Below are positions 28,134-36,936 of a DNA stretch of 64,000 bases, one piece after another. The DNA comes from Actinomyces sp. oral taxon 171 str. F0337. Its GTDB lineage: Bacteria; Actinomycetota; Actinomycetes; Actinomycetales; Actinomycetaceae. The position numbers and the translations under genes are program-made. The first letter of the stretch is position 1; every line of letters begins with the position of its first letter. The notes below the pieces were generated by a model. It searched no databases and was not told the DNA's origin. It saw only the letters and a program-made list of their open reading frames with translations. The stretch covers positions 2,790,001 through 2,854,000 of the forward strand of contig NZ_CP040005.1 in assembly GCF_005696555.1 (NCBI RefSeq), given 5' to 3'.

Positions 28134-28652
28134 CTATCTTCTGCGCGTCGGCCTCTGGCGCGCAATCTGGGGTGTGTCGTCAGTGATCCGGAGGAGGCCT
28201 CGGTATGCCGCAACAACTCGGTCAGCCTTGCGACATGTCGCGGCTCGGCGGCGGTCGGTGGGCGACGTTTCAAGATCCTTTGTCCACGGTGCACCTTCGG
28301 TCAGTGCAACGTCGATCATGGCGTCAGCCCGGGTTTCAATCAGGGCCTCTCGTTCCCCGAGCGGGCTCGCATCTTGGCGTCGAGAACCCCATTGACGCGC
28401 GAGATCAAACCGGCGATGAGACGCGGAGCGTAGCGGATGCGGCCTGATCCAGCGGGTCGGACGGTGGCGTTGGCGAGGCGGTGGTGGATGGCGGAGGCGC
28501 TGTCATCGGCATCGGCGAAACCGCGCGCCCGATTGAGGCGTTGCAGGGAGGTGTCGACGCTGTGGTGGCTGGCTTCGACCCTGCGCAGTTCCGCAATCAA
28601 CGCACCGAAGGCATCGGATTCAATCACGGCTTGCGCTTGGTCGGTGGTCAGG
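28134..28652 (-). pseudogene. MobF-type relaxase (TraA/TrwC-like), C-terminal remnant
   Basis: Starting at the ISAs1 edge the frame reads GLTTDQAQAVIESDAFGAL, then LRRVEASHHSVDTSLQRL, ADDSASAIHHRLA and APRLIAGLISRV. After a frameshift near 28330 it continues MIDVALTEGAPWTKDLE and VVAAYRGLLRITDDTP to a stop at 28134. This pattern matches, from memory, the C-terminal part of actinobacterial MobF relaxases. The upstream relaxase and helicase domains are missing, cut off at the IS boundary. It shows the island once belonged to a conjugative or mobilisable element. Confidence 0.7.
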
Positions 28653-29942
28653 CCAGGGGGTCGGCAAAGGCGGTTTTAGGGGGTTGGTTGGGTCAGTAGG
28701 TTGATGGCTTGTGTGGGGCGTCTGGATAGGGATCTGGTGGTTGAGGCGATGGAGACTCCGGGCCCGAGGAAGAGGCGGATGAGGCTGATGGCCAGGTTAC
28801 GCAGGGCGGCCATGGTCTCGGGTCCGTTGCAGGTGCTCAGCTGGTGGCGGTCCTCATCGAAGACCACGTCCCGGATCCAGTGGAGACGGTTCTCTATCCC
28901 CCAGTGCCCGCGGCCCCAGGCCGCGACGGCCTCGGGCTGGGCGTCGGTCACGGGCAGGGAGCACGCCCGGGTAGACCACTTCGACACACTTGCGGCCTTT
29001 GATGGTTCGGGTGCGGCGGACCTGGACCACCTGAGCAGACCCCGGGAAGTCCACCCACTTAGGGGCCTCGACGGCCTTGACGGTGCGCCGCACCCGCCGA
29101 CCGTGGGAGCGCTCGACCGAGGAGATGGATGGGACGTCCTTGTCAGGGCAGAGCCTTCAATGTACGACGAAGGGTCTTCTGGTTGTCCAGAGACGTCAGC
29201 ACGTAGTGGCCACCACGCCCGCGGATCCACTGGGCGGTGTCCACCTGGGTGTGCATCGCGTCGGTGGTCACCACGACCCCGCCTGGGTCGAGGGGCTCAA
29301 GCAGGACCCTGAGTGCGGGGACCTCTGGTTGGACTTGCCGGCCACCCGCTGCTGGGACAGTACGGCGCCCGTGGCGTGGTCCAAGGCGGCCAGGAGGTGC
29401 GGCGCCGGATCCTCGCCCCTGCGCGCTCCGCACATGGTCTTGCCGTCCACCGCGATCACCCTGCGGCCGTTGATGGTGCCGGTACGCGTGTAGAACCAGG
29501 CCATCAGGTGGGCATCGAGGTCTGCGGGGTCCAGGTCGTGCAGGACCCGTCGGATCGTTGACTCCGACGGTAAAGCCTGCCCCTCTGGTAGGCCCCGGGG
29601 CCTCCAGGTCGGCAGCGGTCAGGTCGGTGGCGTGCTCCCATATCGCCGTCAGGCTCCGGCATCCGGCCAGCACCCCCGCCACGGCCAGGGACAGGACCGC
29701 GGGCAGGCCTCAAGCGCGCACCCCACCTGTCCCGGGGGCCGGTGATGTTCCTGAGAACCTGGATCAAGGGCTGGCGCGACAAAGCGGTCGTGGTAGAGGA
29801 TGGCATCAGCGCGGGCTCCCAGGACGAGGGGATGACTAGACACCACTCATCGTCCCCACGGGGCCCGCGTCCCCGCCTCAACGACACACCACCCCGTCAA
29901 AGCAGCTCAGCCCCCCACCCACCGACTTTGCCGACCCCCTGG
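28653..29942 (-). mobile_element. ISAs1-family insertion sequence with broken transposase
   Basis: Terminal inverted repeats CCAGGGGGTCGGCAAAGGCG (28653 onward) and its mirror with one mismatch (29942-29922) define 1290 bp, the usual ISAs1 size. The minus-strand transposase is recognisable across several frames. It has VLAGCRSLTAIWEHA, AWFYTRTGTINGRRVIAVDG, VLSQQRVAGKSN, DAMHTQVDTAQWIRGRGGHY, WGIENRLHWIRDVVFDEDR and MAALRNLAISLIRL. Frameshifts near 29500-29680, 29335, 29140 and 28990 disable it. No target-site duplication is evident. The left end abuts the relaxase remnant. Confidence 0.85.
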
Positions 29943-30084
29943 GCCGCCCGCATCACCGTCGACGACGAAGAGAACGCCGCCTACACCCCAAATTGCCTAC
30001 AGCCATCATCCTCGCGCAGTCAAGCAGTCAACATCGATGTTCCAGCGAAAGTCATGATAGAAACAAAACTATCCCGCCAGGATC

Positions 30085-30123
30085 CTGGCGGGGCAGACCT
30101 TCGAGGTGGTGGAGCTAGGGGGA
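30085..30123 (-). repeat. Attachment-site repeat at intact tRNA-Ala (copy C)
   Basis: These 39 bases are identical to 16609-16647. They cover half of the terminator hairpin, the encoded CCA, the acceptor strand and the start of the T-arm. The left arm of the hairpin here is shortened to CCCGCCAG. This is the tRNA-proximal end of the second island. Between 29943 and 30084 I see no gene and, notably, no integrase. Confidence 0.8.
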
Positions 30124-30182
30124 TTCGAACCCCCGACCTTCTCATTGCGAACGAGACGCGCTACCAACTGCGCCATAGCCCC
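30107..30182 (-). tRNA. tRNA-Ala (anticodon CGC)
   Basis: 76 bases with encoded CCA (complement of 30107-30109). The acceptor stem GGGGCTA/TAGCTCC has the G3-T70 wobble pair that identifies alanine tRNAs. The anticodon loop TTCGCAA gives CGC, and the T-loop is TTCGAAT. The gene is intact although an island is inserted at its 3' end, as is normal when the att site restores the tRNA sequence. Confidence 0.97.
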
Positions 30183-30292
30183 AAGTGCGGACCGATCCTA
30201 GCATCGCCGCCGGCAGTTCTGGCAAGTTCAGTGGCGGTGAGCCCGCCCACCGCACCGGAGCCGCCCGACGACGTGCCGTGGGAGTCTCCGCA

Positions 30293-31936
30293 CTACTCTC
30301 CGGCCGCGCGCCGCCCCTCGAGGATGGCATCGAGGTCGATGGGGTGGAAGAGCTCCTCCTCGTCCTCCACCGGAGCGGGGATGTAGGCACGGGCCGACTG
30401 CGGACGCGCGGGCACCGGCGCGGAGGTGCCCGGGTCGACCACCGGGTCGGCGTAGGAGCGGCGGGGCGCCCGGGCCGCCAGCGTGTAGGTCGGGGCGGGC
30501 ACGTGGACCGGACGCCAGCCCTGGGGCGGGGTCGACGTCGTCACCTCCTCCTTGACGACTTCCTCAGCCTCAGCCGGTGCAGCAGCAGGGGCCTGCGGAC
30601 GGGCGACCGGCCGGGCCTCCTCAGGGGCGGGCTGAGGGGAGGCCGCAGCGGCCTGCCGGGCCGGCGCAACCGCCTCAGGGGACGACGATGCCGCAGCATC
30701 CCGTTCCCGCGCCTCCTGCTCAATGGCGGTCGCCTCGGCGAAGAGCCTGCCCCAACCGGGCAGGCTGTGGGAGGTCGGGGTCGACAGGGAGGCGACGAAG
30801 TCCTTGGTGCGCGGCGAGCTCTCCTCGTCGCCGTCGCGGGAGACCGCCTCGCGCACGCCCATGTTCCGGGAGACCCGGCCGGCGTGGCGGGAGGGCACGT
30901 GGACCGAGGCGCGGCGGGTCGCCTCGCGCTCGGCGACCACGGCTGCGGCGGTCTCGGCATCCAGGTCGGCGTCGAGCCTGGCCAGACGCTCCTCCTCGGA
31001 GTCGATGGTCCGGGAGGGGCGGACAGCAGCAGTGCCGGTCGCCTCGGCGGGACTGTCAGCGACGGCTTCAGGAGACGCGGCGGACTCAGCGGACTCAGCC
31101 GGCACCGCGCCGGCGGCCTCCCGGGGCGACGACGTCGAGCGCACGGCCGGCCGCTGGGCGCCCTCGCGGGCGAGGCGCTCCATGAAGGGGTCCTGCGCGC
31201 CGGAGTCACCCGCGGACCCAACAGACTCGACGGACTCAACCGACACGGAGGGCGAGGCCGCACTGTCACTGACAGCGTCGGCGGAGCTGCTGGGGCCGCT
31301 GGAGGCACTGGCGCCGCTGCGCGCGCCGTCGACGACGGAACGGGGCGCGGCAACGACCGAGGCCGATGAGCGCCGGCCGGTCAGGGTCACCAGGGTCTGC
31401 TCGAGCTCGGCGATGCGGCGGCGCTCACGGCGGTCGGCCGCGGCCGAGGCCAGCGCGGCTCGACGTCCGGCCACCATCGAGGTTCCCAGCAGTGCAGTGG
31501 GCAGCAGGGCGGGCCACCACGGTAGCGCCGTGACGAGGCCCAGCACCCAGGCGCCGAGCGAGACTCCGAGCAGGACGCTGGCGACGATCCCGCGGTGCGA
31601 GGCGGCGACCCGACGGCGCTCACGCCCCTGAGCGTGAGCCTGGCGGGCACGGTCGAGCTCGCGCTCGGTGCGCAGGGCGCGCACATTCCTCACGGCGGGC
31701 CTGTTCATCACCCTCACCTCCGGTCGACGTCGAAAGAGCTCCGCATGCCCACTGCTCGCACAGGTGTCGTCACGCTCGACGGCGGCCGCACCTGTGGCCA
31801 GGACCCGCAGCTCAGCCGAGTAGCGGTCCTGGACGTTGGAGCGGCGAGCCATCTCGCGGCGCCCCACTAAAAGCGGAAGGAGGTACACGGAGAGAACCGT
31901 GATGAGGGCGATGACTGCCCAGATCTCGATTCCCAC
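30293..31936 (-). CDS. Membrane protein, probable GlpR-type receptor of the Glp division protein
   Basis: A 547-residue protein. A first transmembrane helix is in WAVIALITVLSVYLLPLLVG near the N-terminus and a second hydrophobic pair in GVSLGAWVLGLVTALPWWPA with LLPTALLGTSMVAG (about 125-165). The rest is a long acidic, Ser/Ala/Pro-rich cytoplasmic tail without a known domain. Downstream of a MoeA-like Glp gene and a RimJ-type acetyltransferase gene, this matches the corynebacterial glp-rimJ-glpR order, where GlpR is the membrane partner of Glp at the divisome. The function is inferred from order and topology. The start GTG at 31936 is chosen to give a membrane-proximal N-terminus; a GTG at 31981 is possible. 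Confidence 0.7.
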   Translation of the reverse strand: MGIEIWAVIALITVLSVYLLPLLVGRREMARRSNVQDRYSAELRVLATGAAAVERDDTCASSGHAELFRRRPEVRVMNRPAVRNVRALRTERELDRARQAHAQGRERRRVAASHRGIVASVLLGVSLGAWVLGLVTALPWWPALLPTALLGTSMVAGRRAALASAAADRRERRRIAELEQTLVTLTGRRSSASVVAAPRSVVDGARSGASASSGPSSSADAVSDSAASPSVSVESVESVGSAGDSGAQDPFMERLAREGAQRPAVRSTSSPREAAGAVPAESAESAASPEAVADSPAEATGTAAVRPSRTIDSEEERLARLDADLDAETAAAVVAEREATRRASVHVPSRHAGRVSRNMGVREAVSRDGDEESSPRTKDFVASLSTPTSHSLPGWGRLFAEATAIEQEARERDAAASSSPEAVAPARQAAAASPQPAPEEARPVARPQAPAAAPAEAEEVVKEEVTTSTPPQGWRPVHVPAPTYTLAARAPRRSYADPVVDPGTSAPVPARPQSARAYIPAPVEDEEELFHPIDLDAILEGRRAAGE

Positions 31937-32189
31937 ACAGCAACCGTAAGCGCGCCCGCCCTCCTCCCCGCGCAGGAACACTCCGGCTTTCCTTCGAAAT
32001 ACCTGGGATTCACGACGTCACACTGTCAGCCTTGCATCTCCGTCGCCACATGAGTCACACACGTTTCTTCCGCCTCGTTGAGCACGTCGTGACTGATCTG
32101 CCGACAGCCACCCCAAACGCACCCTCGGCGCACCCGCCGCACCCCGGGAGCATCCTCGCCTACGTCTGCGCGCATGCTGCGAAAAAGGG

Positions 32190-32939
32190 TCACCCGCGCG
32201 TGAGTCGCTGCTCGAAACCGGCACCATCCGGCCCGTGGACCTCCTCAGCGAGGGCCGCGAAGGAGACGTGGTCGGCCCAGGCGCCGTTGATGTGCATGTA
32301 GCCGCGGCGCAGCCCCTCATCGCGCAGACCAAGACCACGGCACAGCGCCAGGCTCCGCTCGTTCTCGGGGCGCACGTTGATCTCCACCCGGTGCAGCCCC
32401 ACCGGCCCCAGCAGGTGGTCGAGGACGAGAGCCACCGACAGGCGCATGATCCCGCGCCCCTGCCAGGCCGAGCCGATCCAGTAGCCCACCTGGGCGCTGC
32501 GCGTGGCGCCCCAGATGATCGGGTCGACGGCGATCTGCCCAGCGAAGGCACCATCGACCTCGACGACGAAGGGCATCGCCTCGGCGAGCCTGGCCCGGCG
32601 CGTCTGGCGGCGCAGGAAGACGGGGAAGGTGCTCAACGCCTCCCCGCCGCCGGCCGGCAGGGTGGCCTCCCAGGGGACGAGCCGGTCGTTCTCCGCCAGC
32701 CGCAGCGCCTTCCAGGGCGCCTCATCGTCGGCTCGCAGCTCGCGCACGACGACCGAGGGGCGCCCGGGCGCCTGCGTGGCACCGGATGCCCGCTCCTCGT
32801 GGGCCGCCGGTGCGGGCTCGAGACTCACCGGCCACGTGAAGCGTGCCGGTGAGCCGGCCCCGAGCAGCAGGCCGGCGAGGGCTCGCCGGGCTCCGCCACC
32901 GAGGGAGCCGTCACGAGGCGTCGAGCGCGGGGTGGGCAT
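32190..32939 (-). CDS. RimJ/RimL-type GNAT N-acetyltransferase
   Basis: A 249-residue GNAT enzyme transferring acetyl from acetyl-CoA to an amine, perhaps a protein N-terminus. The acetyl-CoA motif A is VGYWIGSAWQGRGIM. The downstream LGLHR-type segment VGLHRVEINVRPENERSLALC is typical of RimJ/RimL proteins. An unusual 60-residue N-terminal extension precedes the fold, so the real start may be internal. The ATG overlaps the Glp stop by one base (TGATG). Substrate is unknown. Confidence 0.88.
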   Translation of the reverse strand: MPTPRSTPRDGSLGGGARRALAGLLLGAGSPARFTWPVSLEPAPAAHEERASGATQAPGRPSVVVRELRADDEAPWKALRLAENDRLVPWEATLPAGGGEALSTFPVFLRRQTRRARLAEAMPFVVEVDGAFAGQIAVDPIIWGATRSAQVGYWIGSAWQGRGIMRLSVALVLDHLLGPVGLHRVEINVRPENERSLALCRGLGLRDEGLRRGYMHINGAWADHVSFAALAEEVHGPDGAGFEQRLTRG

Positions 32940-34150
32940 CAGGCGTCCAGCAGGAGGCAGTGGAGGGTGTCTCCGGACACCACGGTGCTCGTGTCCTCGG
33001 GCACGACGGCGATGGCGTTGGCCTCCGACAGGCCGTGCAGCCGGACGGTGCCCGGCGGCGTCGTCGGCTCGGCGCGGTATCCGCGGGAGGGTGAGCCGCT
33101 GACGTGCACGGGGACGAACTCGCGCTTGCCGGCCGGGGAGTGCCAGCCCTCGGAGATGGTGGCCGGCAGGCTGGAGCGGTGCAGGGAGGTGCGTCCGGCG
33201 ATCTGGCGCAGGACCGGGCGCACAAAGGTCTCGAAGGCGATCTGGGCGCTGACCGGGTCGCCGGGCAGGCAGAAGATCGGGGTGCCCTCGACCGTCCCCA
33301 CGCCGAGCTGCCTGCCCGGGGACATGGCGACGGCGTCGAAACGCACCGAGCCCAGGGGCGCCAGGACCTCCTTGACCGTGTCCCCCTGCCCGACGCTCAG
33401 GCCCCCGGTGGTGATGAGGACGTCGGCGCGCACGAGCTGGTCCTCGATGGTGTCCGCCAGGGCGCGCAGCTCGTCGGGGACGGCGGCCACGCGGAAGGCC
33501 TGACCGCCGGCGTCGGTGACCGCGCAGGCCAGGGCGTGACCGTTGGCGTCGAAGACGTCCCCGGCCTCGCGGAACTGGCCGGGCTCGACCAGCTCGTCCC
33601 CGATGGAGACCACGACGACGCGTGGGGCGGGACGCACGCGCACCCGGTGCAGCCCGAGGCCCGCCAGGAGGGCCACCTGACGGGCGCTGACGCGCGATCC
33701 CCGTTTGAGAACGGTGGTTCCGGACTTCACGTCCTCGGCACGGCGACGGACGTTGTCGCCCGATGCGATGGAGCGGTGGATGCTCACCCGGGACTCACCG
33801 CGGTCGGTGTCGGCCCAGGGGACGACGGCATCGGCGCCCAGTGGCATGGGGGCTCCGGAGTCGATAAGGACGGCGGCCCCGGAGACGAGGTGGCAGGGGC
33901 GCATGTCACCGGCGCGTACCGCATCGACGACGTCGAGCACAAGCGGGTTGTTCCGGTCCGCCTCGGCGACGTCCTTGGCGATGACGGCATAGCCGTCCTG
34001 TCCGGCCAGGTCCACGGCGGGCAGGTCGATTCCGGCGACGACGTCCTGGGCCAGGACGCATCCAACGGCGTCGGGAAGGACCACGTCGAGGGGCGCTGCC
34101 GCCTGGGCGATCTCCAGGCAGGCGGCCAGGTGCTCGGCCACTGTTCTCAT
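32939..34150 (-). CDS. glp: MoeA/gephyrin-like protein (Glp)
   Basis: A 403-residue MoeA-family protein with all the usual domains: an N-terminal linker DLPAVDLAGQDGYAV, the MPT-binding core VVSIGDELVEPGQ and ITTGGLSVGQGD, the signature SPGRQLGVG and LPGDPVS, and a C-terminal beta barrel. In corynebacteria a divergent MoeA-like protein, Glp, binds FtsZ and acts in division. The cluster order here (Glp, RimJ, membrane protein, with 5-formyl-THF cyclo-ligase divergent) supports that assignment over molybdopterin synthesis. No other molybdenum cofactor genes are in the window. A true MoeA role cannot be excluded. Confidence 0.85.
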   Translation of the reverse strand: MRTVAEHLAACLEIAQAAAPLDVVLPDAVGCVLAQDVVAGIDLPAVDLAGQDGYAVIAKDVAEADRNNPLVLDVVDAVRAGDMRPCHLVSGAAVLIDSGAPMPLGADAVVPWADTDRGESRVSIHRSIASGDNVRRRAEDVKSGTTVLKRGSRVSARQVALLAGLGLHRVRVRPAPRVVVVSIGDELVEPGQFREAGDVFDANGHALACAVTDAGGQAFRVAAVPDELRALADTIEDQLVRADVLITTGGLSVGQGDTVKEVLAPLGSVRFDAVAMSPGRQLGVGTVEGTPIFCLPGDPVSAQIAFETFVRPVLRQIAGRTSLHRSSLPATISEGWHSPAGKREFVPVHVSGSPSRGYRAEPTTPPGTVRLHGLSEANAIAVVPEDTSTVVSGDTLHCLLLDA

Positions 34151-34245
34151 GGCACTCAGGTTACCGTCAGGTTGACGACGCGCACCGTGCCCCGCCGGGA
34201 CGAACGATTCAGGCGCGATGTGTCATCACCTGCGAGGATGGGCCC

Positions 34246-34908
34246 ATGAAGACCGGCGCGCTGGACCTTCCCGATACGAGCCGACTCGAGGTTGACGACG
34301 CCAAGGACGAGTTGCGCAAGGTGCTGCGGGCGCACCGCCGCGCCCATCACCACCACCCGGCGCAGGGTCACACGGCGGCCTGCGATGCGCTGACCGAGCA
34401 CGCTCTGGAGGCGGTGGCCGGTGCGGAGAAGGTGGCGGCCTTCGTGTCGGTGGGGGCCGAGCCCTGTACCCGGCTGCTGCTGGAACGGCTTCACGAGGCC
34501 GGTGTCAAGGTCCTGCTGCCGGTGCTCGGACCTCGCCTGGCGCGCTGCTGGGGACTGTTCCAGGGCGGTGAGGACCTGGCGGAGCGGGCACCGAGGCGTC
34601 CTCCGGAGCCCAGCGGCCCCACCCTGCCGGCCGAGGCCGTGCGCCAGGTCGACGCCCTCCTCATTCCGGCGCTCGCCGTGGACAGCGCTGGGCGCCGCCT
34701 GGGGCAGGGTGGCGGCTGGTACGACCGGATGCTGCCTCTGCGCTCCCCCGACGTCCACACCTTCGCCATCCTCCACCCCGAGGAGCTGGTGCCCGGGCCG
34801 TTGCCGATGGAGGAGCACGACGAGCACGTGGACGCCGTCATCACGGCCCAGGAGTGGTTCCTGCTGGCCACCGGGTCGCCGGCGCACACCATGTCCCCGG
34901 AGTCCTGA
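34246..34908 (+). CDS. 5-formyltetrahydrofolate cyclo-ligase
   Basis: A 220-residue folate-salvage enzyme converting 5-formyl-THF to 5,10-methenyl-THF with ATP. The family signature GRRLGQGGGWYDRML is present at about 154-168, with the ATP-binding Lys/Arg region DELRKVLRAHRRAH near the N-terminus. It is divergent from the Glp gene, sharing a 95-base promoter region. This neighbourhood is common in actinobacteria. A small SAF-domain gene follows after 111 bases. Confidence 0.92.
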   Translation: MKTGALDLPDTSRLEVDDAKDELRKVLRAHRRAHHHHPAQGHTAACDALTEHALEAVAGAEKVAAFVSVGAEPCTRLLLERLHEAGVKVLLPVLGPRLARCWGLFQGGEDLAERAPRRPPEPSGPTLPAEAVRQVDALLIPALAVDSAGRRLGQGGGWYDRMLPLRSPDVHTFAILHPEELVPGPLPMEEHDEHVDAVITAQEWFLLATGSPAHTMSPES

Positions 34909-35019
34909 GATCACTGCTGCCGCCGGCTCCCGGGGGCCACAGGCTCCCGGAGGCGGCTTCTGTCCACAGCGCTGAGAAGTGCGCGTGCCAGGCCGCAGCC
35001 GGCAGCCGACCCTGTTGGC

Positions 35020-35979
35020 ATGAGTCGTCGTCATGGACTGCCCCGCCGCCCCTCTCTCAGCACGTCCCACCAGGAGCCTCAGGATCCCCGCACCGAGTCG
35101 CCACGCTCCTCGAGGTCCGGCTCCCACCCACCCCGTCCGGGCCGGTGGGGCGTGCGGCGTCCTTCGCTCCTGCTGTGGCGGCATCGCCACCTGGTGGTGG
35201 CCGTCTGTCTGGGAACCGCGGTCCTGGTGGCCCTCAGCGTGCTGCGTCCCGGTCCTGAACGGGGACAGCAGGTTCTCGTCGCATCACGCGCGATCAGCGC
35301 CGGGGCGCTCCTCACCGATCAGGACGTCTCGACCAGCACGCTTCCAGCCGGGTCGCTCCCCCAGTCCCCATTGACCTCCACGGGGCAGGCGGTGGGGAGC
35401 CGTGCGGCCATCTCCCTGGAGAAGGGCACGGTGCTGACCGCCTCGATGACCAGCGGCGGCATGGCCCAGGAGCTGGGAGCCGATGAGCGGCTGGTTCAGG
35501 TACCCGTCGACGTCGGAGCCGAGCTGGCCCGCCCCGGCGCACGGGTGGACGTCATCGGGCAGGCCCCCGAGGGATGGAGCCCACAGGCGCAGGACGAGGC
35601 CTCTCAGGGCGCACCGGCACAGAATCCCGCCGAGCCGACAGAGACCCCGACCACGCAGAACAGCCCGGAGAACAGCTCAACAATGAGCCCCTCAGCCGGC
35701 CCCGACACGTCTTCTTCATCTTCCAACCAGGAATCACCAGGAATTCAGGAGCCTTCTCAAAGTGTTTCCCAAGGAATGCCTGTTGGACCTTTTGGAACGC
35801 ACAGCGCAGTTCTCTGTTCCGGAGCAAGAGTGATGATGATTCAACAGGCCGGAGAGGACGGCCGATGGACAGGAAACAAGAAAGTAACACTTATCACACT
35901 GGCTATTCCTGCGAGTAGCGCTACTCTGGTAGTCGGCGCGGCTACGAATAGCACGCTCGGCATTGCGCTGAGCCCGTAA
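35020..35979 (+). CDS. SAF-domain (CpaB/RcpC-like) membrane-anchored protein
   Basis: A 319-residue protein. A Pro/Arg-rich cytoplasmic start is followed by one transmembrane helix (about 54-72, HLVVAVCLGTAVLVALSVL). A SAF domain follows (about 85-140) with VLVASRAISAGALLTDQDV and a second half SRAAISLEKGTVLT. SAF proteins of this kind are periplasmic pilus-assembly (CpaB) or chaperone-like factors; no pilus genes are adjacent. Residues 190-250 form a Ser/Pro/Gln-rich linker. The last 100 codons are visibly poorer in GC than the first half, so the C-terminus may be a recent replacement. Confidence 0.8.
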   Translation: MSRRHGLPRRPSLSTSHQEPQDPRTESPRSSRSGSHPPRPGRWGVRRPSLLLWRHRHLVVAVCLGTAVLVALSVLRPGPERGQQVLVASRAISAGALLTDQDVSTSTLPAGSLPQSPLTSTGQAVGSRAAISLEKGTVLTASMTSGGMAQELGADERLVQVPVDVGAELARPGARVDVIGQAPEGWSPQAQDEASQGAPAQNPAEPTETPTTQNSPENSSTMSPSAGPDTSSSSSNQESPGIQEPSQSVSQGMPVGPFGTHSAVLCSGARVMMIQQAGEDGRWTGNKKVTLITLAIPASSATLVVGAATNSTLGIALSP

Positions 35980-35989
35980 TGCCGCTGCG

Positions 35990-36014
35990 GCGTCTTACGC
36001 GAATGATAAGACGC
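35990..36014 (+). terminator. Hairpin after the SAF gene
   Basis: GCGTCTTA (35990-35997) pairs with TAAGACGC (36007-36014) across a 9-base loop, 10 bases past the SAF-domain gene stop. Confidence 0.6.
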
Positions 36015-36085
36015 TATCACTTCCAGCCCCCCCCCGATGGCGCAACCCCGGCAGACGTCTGCCCGCGCCGCTAGAAAGGATCGCC

Positions 36086-36487
36086 ATGTTCAAGGGATTC
36101 AAGGAGTTCATTGCGCAGGGCAACGCCCTCGAGCTCGCCGTCGCCGTCATTATCGGTGCCGCGTTCAAGCCGATCGTTGACGCCATCACGGACGTCATCA
36201 TGACCATCATCGGTCAGCTCATCGGTCAGCCGAACTTCGACTCCGTCGGTCAGTTCAAGATCACCGCGAGTGCCACCGAGTACGTCCAGCCCGGCACGAT
36301 CATTACTGCCGTGGTGAACTTCCTGCTCGTGGCCGCCGCCGTCTACTTCGCCATTGTCTTGCCGATGAACAAGCTCAAGGCGCGCCTGGCCAAGGAGAAG
36401 GCCGAGGAGGAGGCCAACGAGGTCACCGACGTCGAGCTGCTCACCGAGATCCGCGACCTGCTCTCGGCCAACGCCGCCAGGCGCTGA
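36086..36487 (+). CDS. mscL: Large-conductance mechanosensitive channel MscL
   Basis: A 133-residue pentameric membrane channel that opens on hypo-osmotic shock. The N-terminal helix MFKGFKEFIAQGNALELAVAVIIGAAF with the family's G-rich first transmembrane segment is clear. The second helix is TAVVNFLLVAAAVYFAIVLP. A charged C-terminal helix DVELLTEIRDLL ends the protein. Length is typical. AAAGGA lies before the ATG. A strong terminator follows. Confidence 0.96.
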   Translation: MFKGFKEFIAQGNALELAVAVIIGAAFKPIVDAITDVIMTIIGQLIGQPNFDSVGQFKITASATEYVQPGTIITAVVNFLLVAAAVYFAIVLPMNKLKARLAKEKAEEEANEVTDVELLTEIRDLLSANAARR

Positions 36488-36514
36488 GTCCCGCAGCGAT
36501 CTCATCATCGCGTC

Positions 36515-36562
36515 AGCGGAGGGCCCCGCCGATCATGAGGATCGGCGAGGCCCTCCGCTTTC
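36515..36562 (+). terminator. Rho-independent-like terminator of mscL
   Basis: AGCGGAGGGCC (36515-36525) and GGCCCTCCGCT (36549-36559) form the outer stem. CGCCGATC/GATCGGCG (36527-36534, 36540-36547) form the inner stem with loop ATGAG. It is followed by TT. Confidence 0.85.
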
Positions 36563-36591
36563 CCGCGCTTTTCCCTCGCGGCGGCTCGCTA

Positions 36592-36924
36592 TCAGCCCCA
36601 GTGCGGGGGCACGTCGCGTCGGAGGCGGGCGTCATTGGAGCCGGCACCACCGGGAGCCGGGGCGTCGAGCCCCTCTGCGGGGCCGCTGAGGGCGTCGTGC
36701 TCGTAGTCCGCCCTTGCCAGATCCTCGGGGCTCTCGCCGCGCGCCACACGCTCCTGGTCCCGGGATGACAGGGCGACGACCCGACGGCGACGCCTCGTGA
36801 TCCCGCGCTCAGGCGTCACGGCACTGTCTGCGGACTCCGCCTCTGAGCCCCGTCCCCGGTCCGATCCGTCTGTCACAGCGGCGTCATTCACGGCATCACG
36901 GTCGTTCTCTATGTCCTTCAGCAC
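36592..36924 (-). CDS. Small charged hypothetical protein
   Basis: A 110-residue protein of unknown function. It is highly charged and without transmembrane segments, with an Arg run RRRRRVVAL in the middle and an acidic N-terminus. The C-terminus PPHWG and the segment SRDQERVARGESPEDLARAD look like ordered, conserved coding sequence. It starts 12 bases after the end of the large helicase-like gene, so the two are probably co-transcribed and may act together. No family is recognised. Confidence 0.6.
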   Translation of the reverse strand: MLKDIENDRDAVNDAAVTDGSDRGRGSEAESADSAVTPERGITRRRRRVVALSSRDQERVARGESPEDLARADYEHDALSGPAEGLDAPAPGGAGSNDARLRRDVPPHWG

Positions 36925-36936
36925 CGCTCGTGCGAC

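Noticed and set aside
28653..30106. Expected integrase gene beside the tRNA
   Set aside because: Only a broken ISAs1 transposase and about 140 unassigned bases are there; no tyrosine or serine recombinase motif seen.
29742..30386. Plus-strand 214-residue frame
   Set aside because: Runs through the tRNA-Ala gene and the att repeat; not coding.
32018..32554. Minus-strand 178-residue frame overlapping the GNAT gene
   Set aside because: Shadow of the acetyltransferase in another frame; Arg/Ser-rich.
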